A stretch of 64,000 nucleotides of DNA from an uncultured Poribacteria bacterium. GTDB taxonomy: Bacteria; Poribacteria; WGA-4E; WGA-3G. This document shows, in pieces, positions 45,626 to 53,822 of the stretch. The notes under the pieces are model-generated. The model ran no database searches. It was not told the origin of the DNA and saw only the letters and a list, made by a program, of their open reading frames with translations. The stretch spans positions 2,905,200-2,969,199 of the forward strand of contig OX639973.1 in NCBI GenBank assembly GCA_951828385.1, in the 5' to 3' direction. Each line of letters begins with the position of its first letter. Position 1 is the stretch's first letter. The translations under genes and the position numbers were made by a program.

Positions 45626-46264
45626 ATGACTTCTAATGAAAATCAAGTTCCTGAGCAGGTGCCTACAGAGGAGCAAGACGCTGAGCAGGCACCTACTAAT
45701 AAAGCCTTTAGAATCATCTGCATGACGTTTTGCCTTGCAGTGACAGTGCTGTTTATCTGGATCTGGCACCACCAAACCCAATTCAACGACCACTACCGGA
45801 AAGCAACTTTCCTGATGCGCAACGGCGACGCACAACAGGCAATCGAAGCGTATCAGAAGGCGATAAAAAATAAGAGACGCACACTTTTCTTCACGCAAGA
45901 ACCCTCGGCTTACAACAACCTTGGACAAGCCCATCTATATGCCGAGGAATACACTTCTGCTGTTGAGAACTTCAAAAAAGCGATTGAGATGGCACCCGAT
46001 ATCGCCGAAGGCCACGTCAATCTAACAACCACCTATCTTCGGCAGAACTTAGCAGCCGAAGCGCGCGAGGCATGCCTACGCGCCTTGCAAACATTTCCTC
46101 AGACTGCCCTACTCCACTACAACCTCGCGTGTGCTTACGCATTAGAGGATAAGTCACAAGAATCGATAAAGTCCCTCACGCAAGCCGTAAACCTCAACCC
46201 AGACCTCAAAACCCTTGCGCAGGAAGAGGGCGCGCTTAAAGGAATTGTGTCCCAACTCCCGTGA
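45626..46264 (+). CDS. Membrane-anchored TPR protein
   Basis: An N-terminal acidic, Gln-rich tail with a short internal repeat (PEQVPTEEQDAEQAPT) precedes one membrane helix (IICMTFCLAVTVLFIWIW). Three to four tetratricopeptide repeats follow: ATFLMRNGDAQQAIEAYQKAIK, AYNNLGQAHLYAEEYTSAVENFKKAIEMAP, GHVNLTTTYLRQNLAAEAREACLRAL, and LHYNLACAYALEDKSQESIKSLTQAVNLNP. TPR domains mediate protein contacts; the partner is not evident. The start lies 58 bp from the divergent oxidoreductase. Confidence 0.8.
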   Translation: MTSNENQVPEQVPTEEQDAEQAPTNKAFRIICMTFCLAVTVLFIWIWHHQTQFNDHYRKATFLMRNGDAQQAIEAYQKAIKNKRRTLFFTQEPSAYNNLGQAHLYAEEYTSAVENFKKAIEMAPDIAEGHVNLTTTYLRQNLAAEAREACLRALQTFPQTALLHYNLACAYALEDKSQESIKSLTQAVNLNPDLKTLAQEEGALKGIVSQLP

Positions 46265-46276
46265 ATTCCAAGCACT

Positions 46277-46789
46277 TTACAACACATCCGCTAACTTTCT
46301 ACCACAGCGCGCTGTCTGAATCTCAAATGATTTCCCACCGAAAGGCACTTGTGACTGGCGTTTTTTGAGTTGTCTAACTTCGGCTGTACTAATACTCCTG
46401 CAAAACAGGATTGGGCGGCAGATGCTTTTAATACCGCTCGGTGTGTAATCACTAGCAAAAGCAGCACCGCCTTTTAACTGTTCTACCGCTTCTGATGCGT
46501 CAACATTACGTCCACCTTTGAGTTCTATTGGTACTACAACAAAGTTTTCTGTATCATCGAAGTAGAAGATAACACACTCACATTGATTTTCCCCTTCTTG
46601 CCCACTCGGAAATACTTTGTCCAGATCCACCACAACTCGATCGTTTTCTGAGACACCAGTTAAGTCTGTGCTACATCGACCACGTCTAAACGAGTTTCCG
46701 CCAAAAAGATTTTCTTTACCTATCCGATCTCGGATACTTTCAAGAATTTCACTCCTGTTCAACCTCGGTGCCTCCCACTGTCTCCTCAA
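46277..46789 (-). CDS. Putative PD-(D/E)XK nuclease-like partner of the upstream ATPase
   Basis: The 170-residue product is not a family I can name. A restriction-nuclease-like core is visible: CECVIFYFDDTENFVVVPIELKGGRNVDASEAVEQLKGGA, where the aspartates and E-L-K fit D...E-x-K spacing. It starts inside the ATPase gene (41-bp overlap, different frame), a sign of strict co-translation. A two-gene ATPase-nuclease system, perhaps for defence, is the reading I favour. No HNH or TOPRIM signature is present, so it is neither a Septu PtuB nor a PARIS AriB type. Confidence 0.6.
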   Translation of the reverse strand: MRRQWEAPRLNRSEILESIRDRIGKENLFGGNSFRRGRCSTDLTGVSENDRVVVDLDKVFPSGQEGENQCECVIFYFDDTENFVVVPIELKGGRNVDASEAVEQLKGGAAFASDYTPSGIKSICRPILFCRSISTAEVRQLKKRQSQVPFGGKSFEIQTARCGRKLADVL

Positions 46790-48212
46790 GTTGGGTTCGG
46801 AGGTTCACCGAACGATTGTGGAGTTCTTCAGCTACCTCACCGTACTCTTCTGGTTCTATACCGGCGATGTGCTCAAATGGAATTTCCTTTACCGGTTTGT
46901 CTGTACGGAATAACCATGCGCCAACTTCCGCCTTCGTCAACCAAGTCGTCGGTTCCGTCTTATTTTTCCCGAGTTTCATCACTTCACCTTCGCGAACCAA
47001 GTTACCAATTTGCTCAAGAAGCCAGTCGCTATGCGTTGTAATAATTACACGTACACCGGCTCGAACCAAGCGGCCGAGGGTTAAAGCAACCTTAGTTTGG
47101 GCAGCCGGATGTAGATGTGCTTCGGGTTCTTCAATGATAAGTGTATCGCCCGGTCCAACAATCCCGCGCAGAAATAGAACTAAAGGGGCAAGTTCTGATA
47201 CCATTGATGAAGATTGACTCATACGCAGAGCCTGCTCTGATTTCTGAGGGCGGTAAAGAAATTCTGGATAGCCTGCGGGTTTCCTAACCTCTACTTCTCC
47301 ACGTAGCACTTCGTCTTCCAGAACTTTGGCGATGCCACTCATCTCATCTGAAGATACGCGACGCTCATCGTAACTTATAATTTGCTTTAGAAAGTCCGCT
47401 ATCATTCCCGAAAATGCAGGAATTTCAGAGAACTGTTCCAACCCGACACGGGTAGCGCGGTCTACAAGTGAACTGGCAATCATACTGTGGCTTTGCATGA
47501 TACCACTCCGGGCAGCAGGCAAGTAATAAGATTCTGCAGGTGCCCCCCACCTAAAAACGCGCACGGGCTCCCGCCGCCAATCTATAGTGTCAAGTGTCTC
47601 CCGTAACGCCGCTCTATCGTCGGGACGCAGGACCGTATCTTCATTTACAAATCCATCTGTAGTAACTTCGGTGCCAGAGTTATAGATGCCAAATGACCAG
47701 AGGATATGATTTTCCTCGCGAACTTCCAATGAGACCTTCATTGTATCATGCTGACTTTCAGTGAATCTTATTAGTTCCGAAGCGGACTCAAGATCGAAAC
47801 ATCGTCTAAGCTCGTCTTTAAACCTTTCAGAATCCACCAAGTCAGATTGCAACCGGTCCTGTAACCACTGAGGTGAATCAGAAAATTTGAATGGTTGTCC
47901 AGTTACATTTAATTTTTCAAGCATCTCTCGTGTTTCTTTTGACAATGCCTGGGTCGAGGATTCGGGGTGTCGCGAGTCGTAGATACGGTTCAATTGGAGA
48001 ATACGATGAGGCGACCAAGGGACTCGTGAGATTCCATCAAAAGTGCGCTGTAAAGCATAAATGAGTGCAGCAAGATACGTCTTGCCGGTGTTGCTCTCAC
48101 CGACAAACACAGTCAGCGGACGGAGATCTATTGCCGCCTTCTCTATAGGCCCAAAATTCGCCACTGCGATATGAATATTCGGTGATTGCTGTCCATCTTT
48201 GATTTTCTGCAT
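46749..48212 (-). CDS. OLD/RecF-like AAA ATPase (AAA_15/21 type)
   Basis: An SMC/RecF-type ATPase without a TOPRIM domain. It begins VANFGPIEKAAIDLRPLTVFVGESNTGKTYLAALIYALQ (Walker A). The C-terminal half has the signature region VSELAPLVLFLRGIVGPGDTLIIEEPEAHLHPAAQ (Walker B) and RVIITTHSDWLLEQIGNLV (H-loop). A conserved tail (EIPFEHIAGIEPEEYGEVAEELHNRS) follows. The ATG at 48212 follows GGGGTGAAG; an in-frame ATG at 48275 is less likely. The gene overlaps a nuclease-like gene, matching the general plan of ATPase-plus-effector defence pairs. Confidence 0.8.
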   Translation of the reverse strand: MQKIKDGQQSPNIHIAVANFGPIEKAAIDLRPLTVFVGESNTGKTYLAALIYALQRTFDGISRVPWSPHRILQLNRIYDSRHPESSTQALSKETREMLEKLNVTGQPFKFSDSPQWLQDRLQSDLVDSERFKDELRRCFDLESASELIRFTESQHDTMKVSLEVREENHILWSFGIYNSGTEVTTDGFVNEDTVLRPDDRAALRETLDTIDWRREPVRVFRWGAPAESYYLPAARSGIMQSHSMIASSLVDRATRVGLEQFSEIPAFSGMIADFLKQIISYDERRVSSDEMSGIAKVLEDEVLRGEVEVRKPAGYPEFLYRPQKSEQALRMSQSSSMVSELAPLVLFLRGIVGPGDTLIIEEPEAHLHPAAQTKVALTLGRLVRAGVRVIITTHSDWLLEQIGNLVREGEVMKLGKNKTEPTTWLTKAEVGAWLFRTDKPVKEIPFEHIAGIEPEEYGEVAEELHNRSVNLRTQLEETVGGTEVEQE

Positions 48213-48276
48213 TATCTTCACCCCTACCGACGACGGTTTTAAACCAATTATACGTCTATACCGGCTTATATGCAAC

Positions 48277-48306
48277 GAAAAATGGGCGAGAACGAATCCC
48301 GCCCAT
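48277..48306 (-). terminator. Rho-independent terminator after the LamG gene
   Basis: On the minus strand ATGGGCGGGA, TTCGT, TCTCGCCCAT forms a 10-bp stem followed by TTTTTCG. It separates the LamG gene upstream from the ATPase-nuclease pair, so the pair needs its own promoter. Confidence 0.75.
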
Positions 48307-48329
48307 CTCAGTTAAAACAGGCAGCAGTA

Positions 48330-49118
48330 CTACCTCTTCAAATTACCCCACATTGTCGCCAGTTTACCACGAGCGGAGACATCAAGCGTATCGTTGACGA
48401 TCTTCAGAAGTTCGGCTTCAGTTAGTGCATAGTTGGCTAACATCAGCTCATCAACCCGACCTTGAAAGAAACGGGGACAACATCCGTTGTTCTCACCGCC
48501 AAACCGCAAAGGTTTATCTGCCCTACTTAGACCGGGTCCCTTCTGTGCGATAGCGGTGCCATCAGATTCGCCATTGATATAGAAACCGGCTTCCTTCCCG
48601 TCCCACACAATGGCAACGTGGCTCCACTCTTTTGCCTTTATCTTGCCGTCAGAGATATGATAGCCAGGACTACTGGTCTCGTAGAAATAGTAAGCGAGTT
48701 TCCCCTCTCCGGGTTCAATTTGTAGATAGTACGTGTTCTTGTAGAAGATGGTGAATTTGTTCGCCTGATCACCCGCTGGAAGTTCGTCAGGATAAACCCA
48801 CGCCATCATTGTAATCGCTTCATCTATATCAATCTCATCGGAGTGTGCAACCTCTATGAAATCGGCTTTGCCGACCTCACCAGCCATTTGCACAGCTTTA
48901 CCGAGGATCCCTTCCTCCCATTTGATATTTCCTGTAAATTCACCGACTAAGCCGGCTGTCGCCTCCTCACTCTTTTTCCCGTTGCCCTCGTCGAAATGCC
49001 AGACATATAGTTGTTTACCGAGTTGTTTCACGTTGCCTTTTCCGCCTGCAGTGTACCCCGCAAAGCAGAACGATAGACTTAGAAAAACGCATAGCATCAT
49101 CAGCATCTGGGTTCTCAT
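48330..49118 (-). CDS. Exported LamG-domain protein with W-G tail
   Basis: Signal peptide MRTQMLMMLCVFLSLSFCFAGYTAGG, then a LamG/concanavalin fold: QLYVWHFDEGNGKKSEEATAGLVGEFTGNIKWEEGILGKAVQMAG, EAITMMAWVYPDELPAG, EWSHVAIVWDGKEAGFYINGES and FFQGRVDELMLANYALTEAELLKIVND. The C-terminus SARGKLATMWGNLKR is the recurrent tail. It probably binds a surface or matrix glycan. It is separated from the next LamG gene upstream by a perfect hairpin. Confidence 0.82.
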   Translation of the reverse strand: MRTQMLMMLCVFLSLSFCFAGYTAGGKGNVKQLGKQLYVWHFDEGNGKKSEEATAGLVGEFTGNIKWEEGILGKAVQMAGEVGKADFIEVAHSDEIDIDEAITMMAWVYPDELPAGDQANKFTIFYKNTYYLQIEPGEGKLAYYFYETSSPGYHISDGKIKAKEWSHVAIVWDGKEAGFYINGESDGTAIAQKGPGLSRADKPLRFGGENNGCCPRFFQGRVDELMLANYALTEAELLKIVNDTLDVSARGKLATMWGNLKR

Positions 49119-49146
49119 CGGTGGTTCCTCCTATTAGAATAAGCAG

Positions 49147-49172
49147 AAGGGCGGGTACAAGCACCCGCCCTT
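49147..49172. terminator. 10-bp perfect hairpin between two LamG genes
   Basis: AAGGGCGGGT, ACAAGC, ACCCGCCCTT. On the plus strand it is followed by TTGTAG, on the minus strand by CTGCTTATT, so it is a poor intrinsic terminator in either direction but a strong mRNA stem. A GTAGGGG palindrome follows at 49176-49198. Confidence 0.5.
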
Positions 49173-49244
49173 TTGTAGGGGCTGGGTAACCCAGTCCCAC
49201 TTGACAACGAGCAGGCATTCTGGCACTGCCGCTATATATCGACT

Positions 49245-50015
49245 TTACATCTTTAACTTACCCCATGTTGTGGCAAGTTTGTCCTTCGGAGACACAGCAA
49301 AGAAAACGCCGTTTTCCATATCTTGGTTAATTTCCTCAACAGTGAGGGCGCGGTTGTAGATCGCCACTTCATCAACTAAGCCCACCATACCGGCGAGTCC
49401 TGTTTGTGCCTTACCGATACGGAAAACGACTTCAATGCTATTAATCTTACCAGCAGGTGGTTTGAATTCAACATCCAGTTTGCCATCAATGTATTGGCGA
49501 ATCATATCGCCATCGTAGGTAGAAGAAACGTGGTGCCACTTCTCCAACGCCGGTTTAATGGTCTGTTTATTTCGAGAGCCTTGCCACCCACCGATGTTAA
49601 TCCACGTCTCAATTTGAGGAGCACCGGTAAACTGCGCGCTCCACTGAAGGCAATAGCCACCAACGTTTGCCGAGCTCCGGCGTCCCATCAAGTTAGAATC
49701 CCCTTGGGATTCCTCAGGGAAATACCAGGCTTGAATCGTCAGTTCATCGGTGATGTCAAGTTCAGGAACGGCATCCACCTCCACAAATTTTTCGGTGTCC
49801 TCAAGATGAACAGCACCACCGAATTTGCCATCCTTCGACCAGACAGCACCCTCAAGAGTACCTTCAATGTTATTCCCACTCACGTCCTTAACCTTGCCAC
49901 CATCATCTTGGTCAAAGGTAAAATACAACATGAGCGCATCGTCATCGTTTATTGCCCACGCGCTGACACTGAAACTCAGAGCGATGACGGTAAAAACTGT
50001 GATAATCGGTTTCAT
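49245..50015 (-). CDS. Exported LamG-domain protein with W-G tail
   Basis: Signal peptide MKPIITVFTVIALSFSVSAWA. LamG fold: ALMLYFTFDQDDGGKVKDVSGNNIEGTLEGAVWSKDGKFGGAVHLED, DITDELTIQAWYFPEES, WHHVSSTYDGDMIRQYIDGKLDVEF, and GLVDEVAIYNRALTVEEINQDMENG. It ends SPKDKLATTWGKLKM, the clearest copy of the tail. Probable glycan-binding or surface-layer role. The start follows AAGGAGTCCGTTGTT. Confidence 0.82.
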   Translation of the reverse strand: MKPIITVFTVIALSFSVSAWAINDDDALMLYFTFDQDDGGKVKDVSGNNIEGTLEGAVWSKDGKFGGAVHLEDTEKFVEVDAVPELDITDELTIQAWYFPEESQGDSNLMGRRSSANVGGYCLQWSAQFTGAPQIETWINIGGWQGSRNKQTIKPALEKWHHVSSTYDGDMIRQYIDGKLDVEFKPPAGKINSIEVVFRIGKAQTGLAGMVGLVDEVAIYNRALTVEEINQDMENGVFFAVSPKDKLATTWGKLKM

Positions 50016-50029
50016 AACAACGGACTCCT

Positions 50030-50154
50030 TTTTTGCTAGTTGTCAGTTATCGGTACAGTTTATCACACAACCTTTCAGCAGTCAGTAACAAAAGGTATTT
50101 GGAATTCCATCAACCCTCTTAACTGGCAACTGACAACTGATAACTGACAACTAT
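50030..50154. repeat. GTTATCAGTT-family intergenic unit
   Basis: TAGTTGTCAGTTATCGGTAC at the left and CTTAACTGGCAACTGACAAC with TGATAACTGACAACTA at the right are inverted relative to each other. The unit fills the space between the LamG and TPP-enzyme genes. Confidence 0.65.
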
Positions 50155-51789
50155 TTAGAAACTGGAAATCTGAATTTCCTTCGCAGTGATAAACTCAAGG
50201 AGGGCAGGTACGCCTTCCTGGGTTTTTTGGATACCGCGCTGAATAGCCGGAATAATCTGGTCAGGCGTCTCGACGCGTTCGCCGTAGCCACCGAACGCTT
50301 TTGCCATGTCAGCGTAGTGTCCTGAGATGTCTGTACTACGGAATTTTTCGGTAGACACGGGCATGATTGGAATCTCAATCGCCATAGAGAAATTGTTGAA
50401 AAGGACAGAAAGAATCGGTATCCGCTCACGCACAGCGGTCTCAAAGTCCATACCCGTGAAGCCGATGGCTGCATCACCCCAAACGTTAACACAAAGATGA
50501 TCCGGTCTCGCGAGTTTCGCACCCATGGCGAGTCCGAGACCGTAACCCAGCTGCGTCGTTTTGCCCCAACCGATGTAAGTCAGTGGGGCAACAGACTGCC
50601 AGAAAGGCGACATTTGGTCGCGTGGACTCCCCGCATCGTGCGTGATAATCGTGTTTTTGACATCAACAGTCCGCAGCAGATCCCAGATAACGCGATACGG
50701 AGTCATCGGTACTTCGTCAGAAGTAAGTTTAGCGTTCCATTCTCCAAGCCATTCTGCTTTAACCTCACCTATTTCTCCAGTGACAGCAGCCGTACGCTCC
50801 TCGGATGCGCCGTTGGAACGGTCGCGAACGGCTTCTACCAAGCCATCTAAAATTAAACCGGCATCGCCAACGAGGGCACTTTCAACAGGAACGTCCTTGT
50901 TGATGTCCGCTGGATCTAATGTCGCATGAATAACCCGTTTTCCCTCAGGAATCCTAACACCGAAAGCGGTTCGTGTGAAACTACACCCGATACCAAAAAT
51001 CAGGTCGGCTTTTTGGAGATAGTGATGCACCGATTTGGGAATGGCGCGTCCGCCAGAACCGAGCGCCAACGGATGATCTTCTGGAAAAGCACTTTTCCCG
51101 CCTAAACTCGTTGTTACGGGTGCTGCGAGGAGTTCTGCTAATTCTTTCAAAGAATCCCACGCTTGGGCATAATGCACGCCTTGTCCCGCATAGATAACAG
51201 GGCATTCGGCATCAAGTAAAGCCTCCGCAGCAGCTTCAATCGACGCACTGTCAGGGCCATAGCGCACGGTCGGGACGGGTGTCGGATCAAAAGAATCCGA
51301 AATCTCCTCATTAAACAGATCCGACGGGAATTCCACAAGCGCAGGACGGGGTCTACCGTTACGGACTTGCGTAAAGGCGCGCCGCATCGCTTCCGGGACA
51401 GCTTCAGGCAATGTAACCTGTTCAGACGATTTTGTTACGTGTCGGTAGTTCAGAGCAGAATTGAAATTCGGTTGGATTTGTGTTAAATTTCGGGAATAAC
51501 CACCCGGTAAAACCACAATCGGTGCGGAATCACCATACGCTTGCGCAACGCCTCCGAACGCGTTTTCGGAACCAGGACCGCTTTGCATACAGAACACACC
51601 GATCTTTTCCCCAGAGGTCATGCGGCTCATCGCATCCGCCATGTGAAGTCCAATACGCTCCTGTCTGACGATAATCGGACGGATGTCTAATTTCGCCGCC
51701 GCCTCAATTATATGATTAACGGGATACGCAAATAGGTATTCCACGCCTTCAGCTTTAAGGACTTTCGCTATTGCATCAACAACTTTCAT
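50155..51789 (-). CDS. Thiamine-pyrophosphate enzyme, acetolactate-synthase-like
   Basis: A 544-residue TPP enzyme with three domains: N-terminal pyrimidine-binding (EYLFAYPVNHIIEAAAKLDIRPIIVRQERIGLHMADAMSRMT... FCMQSGPGSENAFGGVAQAYGDSAPIVVLPGG), the central domain (CPVIYAGQGVHYAQAWDSLKELAELLAAPVTTSLGGKSAFPEDHP), and the C-terminal PP domain with the metal motif GDAAIGFTGMDFETAVRERIPILSVLFNN. The glutamate that activates TPP is in RQERIG. No ilvN or other branched-chain gene is near, so a different 2-keto acid ligase or decarboxylase role is likely. It lies between LamG and PhyH genes. Confidence 0.85.
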   Translation of the reverse strand: MKVVDAIAKVLKAEGVEYLFAYPVNHIIEAAAKLDIRPIIVRQERIGLHMADAMSRMTSGEKIGVFCMQSGPGSENAFGGVAQAYGDSAPIVVLPGGYSRNLTQIQPNFNSALNYRHVTKSSEQVTLPEAVPEAMRRAFTQVRNGRPRPALVEFPSDLFNEEISDSFDPTPVPTVRYGPDSASIEAAAEALLDAECPVIYAGQGVHYAQAWDSLKELAELLAAPVTTSLGGKSAFPEDHPLALGSGGRAIPKSVHHYLQKADLIFGIGCSFTRTAFGVRIPEGKRVIHATLDPADINKDVPVESALVGDAGLILDGLVEAVRDRSNGASEERTAAVTGEIGEVKAEWLGEWNAKLTSDEVPMTPYRVIWDLLRTVDVKNTIITHDAGSPRDQMSPFWQSVAPLTYIGWGKTTQLGYGLGLAMGAKLARPDHLCVNVWGDAAIGFTGMDFETAVRERIPILSVLFNNFSMAIEIPIMPVSTEKFRSTDISGHYADMAKAFGGYGERVETPDQIIPAIQRGIQKTQEGVPALLEFITAKEIQISSF

Positions 51790-51794
51790 TTTTT

Positions 51795-51910
51795 AACTTT
51801 CCTTTTTAGAGTCGTCAGTTACCAGTTATCAGTTATCAGTTAAAGAGGGATCTTCTTTAATCAAAGGAAACCGTCTTAACTGACGACTGTTAACTGTTAA
51901 AGAAAAAAGG
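51795..51910. repeat. GTTATCAGTT-family intergenic unit
   Basis: GTCAGTTACCAGTTATCAGT and further ATCAGTTAAAG at the left are opposed by CTTAACTGACGACTGTTAAC at the right, about 50 bp apart. Confidence 0.65.
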
Positions 51911-52723
51911 TTATGTATTAGGACTCGTCGGCTTCCCAGCCTCCATCACGAGTGGGAAACTATCGCCTTTCAATTTATCGCCATCCTTAACGGTAACAAA
52001 AGGCTTCATGACGTGACTGCCACTTTCATCGTAGAGGGTCTCACCGGTCATGTAATGCACCGCGATCGCACGGCGTGGATTCTCACTCATGTTGTCGTGT
52101 GAACCGTGCCATGTCAAGCAATGATGATAGTGGACATACCCTTTCGGCACAGGGCAAAACTCCTCTTCTAAGGCGTGATCTTCAAAGTGATCCGGCATTG
52201 AATGGATGTCCTTAATGGAATGCAGGAACGGAATCTGATTGCCCCAATGGTAAGAACCCGGAACCATGCGCATACATCCATTACTCTCATCAACATCATC
52301 CAGCGCAACCCAAGCACTGACCTGACTCGTCTTCGGTGTGAGAATGGGCCAATAGGGTGAATCCTGATGCCACATGTTGACACCACCAACTTTCGGCGGT
52401 TTGTATTGGATCTGGTCGTGCCAGACGCGCAACTCTGTCGCTGACATGAGCTGTCCAATCTCCTCCACAATAATCGGGTTGTAAACGAGCCGGTGGTAGG
52501 CAGAACTCGCTTCCCAAATATTCACGACTTGCCAGACCGGACTCTCCTCTCTGCCACCAAGATTGACGATGTGCACCGGCTGCGGGACATCGGTTTTTTC
52601 GTAGTCATCAATAACGCGCGCCAATTCCGCACGCAACTCATCAACCTGTTCATCAGTTAGAGCACGGCTTCCGAGAAGAAAACCTTTTTCTCGAAATGTG
52701 TCAACCTGTGTTTGGCTGAGCAT
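51911..52723 (-). CDS. Phytanoyl-CoA dioxygenase (PhyH), tandem copy 2
   Basis: The start at 52723 (MLSQTQVDTFREKGFLLGSRALTDEQVDELR) follows TTGGAGGTAAAT; the upstream in-frame ATG would lie inside the neighbouring gene. Fe(II) ligands fit HQD in NMWHQDSPYWP and histidine in HHCLTWHGSHDNMSE; the arginine in NPRRAIAVHYM may bind 2-oxoglutarate. It is about 80% identical to the next gene upstream, 22 bp away, so it arose by tandem duplication. Substrate unknown. Confidence 0.9.
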   Translation of the reverse strand: MLSQTQVDTFREKGFLLGSRALTDEQVDELRAELARVIDDYEKTDVPQPVHIVNLGGREESPVWQVVNIWEASSAYHRLVYNPIIVEEIGQLMSATELRVWHDQIQYKPPKVGGVNMWHQDSPYWPILTPKTSQVSAWVALDDVDESNGCMRMVPGSYHWGNQIPFLHSIKDIHSMPDHFEDHALEEEFCPVPKGYVHYHHCLTWHGSHDNMSENPRRAIAVHYMTGETLYDESGSHVMKPFVTVKDGDKLKGDSFPLVMEAGKPTSPNT

Positions 52724-52745
52724 ATTTACCTCCAATAGAAAAGAC

Positions 52746-53558
52746 TTATATATTCGGCTTTGTCGGCTGCCCGGCATCCATCACAAGCGGAAAATGGTGA
52801 CCGGCCAATTTATCACCACCATTGACGGTAACAAAACGTTTCATGATATGATTCCCGTCCGCATCATAGATCGTTTCGCTTGTCATGTAATGCACCGCAA
52901 TCGCGCGACGCGGACCTTCACTGGTATTGTCATGCGACCCGTGCCACGTTAAAGCATGATGGTAATGGACATGTCCCTTCGGCACAGGGCAGAACTCCAC
53001 CGCTAACGCGTTATCTTCAAAGTGATCCGGCATTGTATGGATGTCCGGGAGCTCGCGCAGAAATGGCATCTGGCTCCCCCAGTGATAGGAGCCACGCACC
53101 ATCCGCATACACCCGTTGCTCTCATCAACATCGTCCAACGCAACCCAGGCACTTACTTGACTCGTCTTCGGCATGAGAATCCCCCACAACGGCGAATCCT
53201 GATGCCAGCGATTAACACCACCGACTTTTGGCGGTTTGTATTGGATCTGATCGTGCCAGACCCGCAACTCTGTCGCCGACATGAGCTGCCCTATCTCTTC
53301 CACGATGACCGGATTGTGAACCAGTCGGTAGTAGGCGGAACTCGCTTCCCAAATATTAACGATCTGCCAGACCGGACTCTCCTCTTTACCGCCGAGGTTG
53401 GCGATACGCACCGGCTGCGGAACCTCAGGTTTCTCGTAATTATCAATGACGCGTGCCAATTCTGACCGCAATTCGTCAACCTGTTCATCGCTTAGCACCC
53501 GGTTTCCGAGGAGAAAGCCTTTTTCACGAAATGTGTCAACCTGCGTTTGGTTGAGCAT
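52746..53558 (-). CDS. Phytanoyl-CoA dioxygenase (PhyH), tandem copy 1
   Basis: First gene of the pair in transcription order. The start follows GGAGGCGATATAT. It keeps the metal site (NRWHQDSPLWG and HHALTWHGSHDNTSE) and the arginine GPRRAIAVHYM. Length is 270 residues, the same as copy 2. Differences cluster around the substrate pocket, e.g. YWPILTPKTS versus LWGILMPKTS, so the two may have slightly different substrates. Confidence 0.9.
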   Translation of the reverse strand: MLNQTQVDTFREKGFLLGNRVLSDEQVDELRSELARVIDNYEKPEVPQPVRIANLGGKEESPVWQIVNIWEASSAYYRLVHNPVIVEEIGQLMSATELRVWHDQIQYKPPKVGGVNRWHQDSPLWGILMPKTSQVSAWVALDDVDESNGCMRMVRGSYHWGSQMPFLRELPDIHTMPDHFEDNALAVEFCPVPKGHVHYHHALTWHGSHDNTSEGPRRAIAVHYMTSETIYDADGNHIMKRFVTVNGGDKLAGHHFPLVMDAGQPTKPNI

Positions 53559-53822
53559 ATATATCGCCTCCTATAACATCCATTTTTTTTTAGTACAGTA
53601 ACCCAAGTTGCTACTAAAGAACTTTGGTGTTTTTGCTTGGGTATTTCTGCGTATTTCAAAAGGGTTTTTCAGACACTTTTCCTACCCCAGAGGGGTGATA
53701 TGTCTATAGAAACGGGTATATCAACGTCCCGCACTCCAACGGAGTGCTATGTGAGTAAATAGGTAGCAACCTGCGTTAACTTGCGCTACAGTATTGTAGT
53801 TCTCTACATTGTCATGTCTATT
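53559..53822. repeat. Intergenic palindromes and the dispersed TTTGCTTGGG core
   Basis: TTTTTGCTTGGGTATTTCTG (53634-53653) matches cores near 8713 and 43027. CCCCAGAGGGGTGATATG (53692-53709) and GCACTCCAACGGAGTGCTAT (53731-53750) are short hairpins with trailing ATATG/TATGTG, like CCCTGTAAGGGCGGCATG near 43087. No gene is present. Confidence 0.6.
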
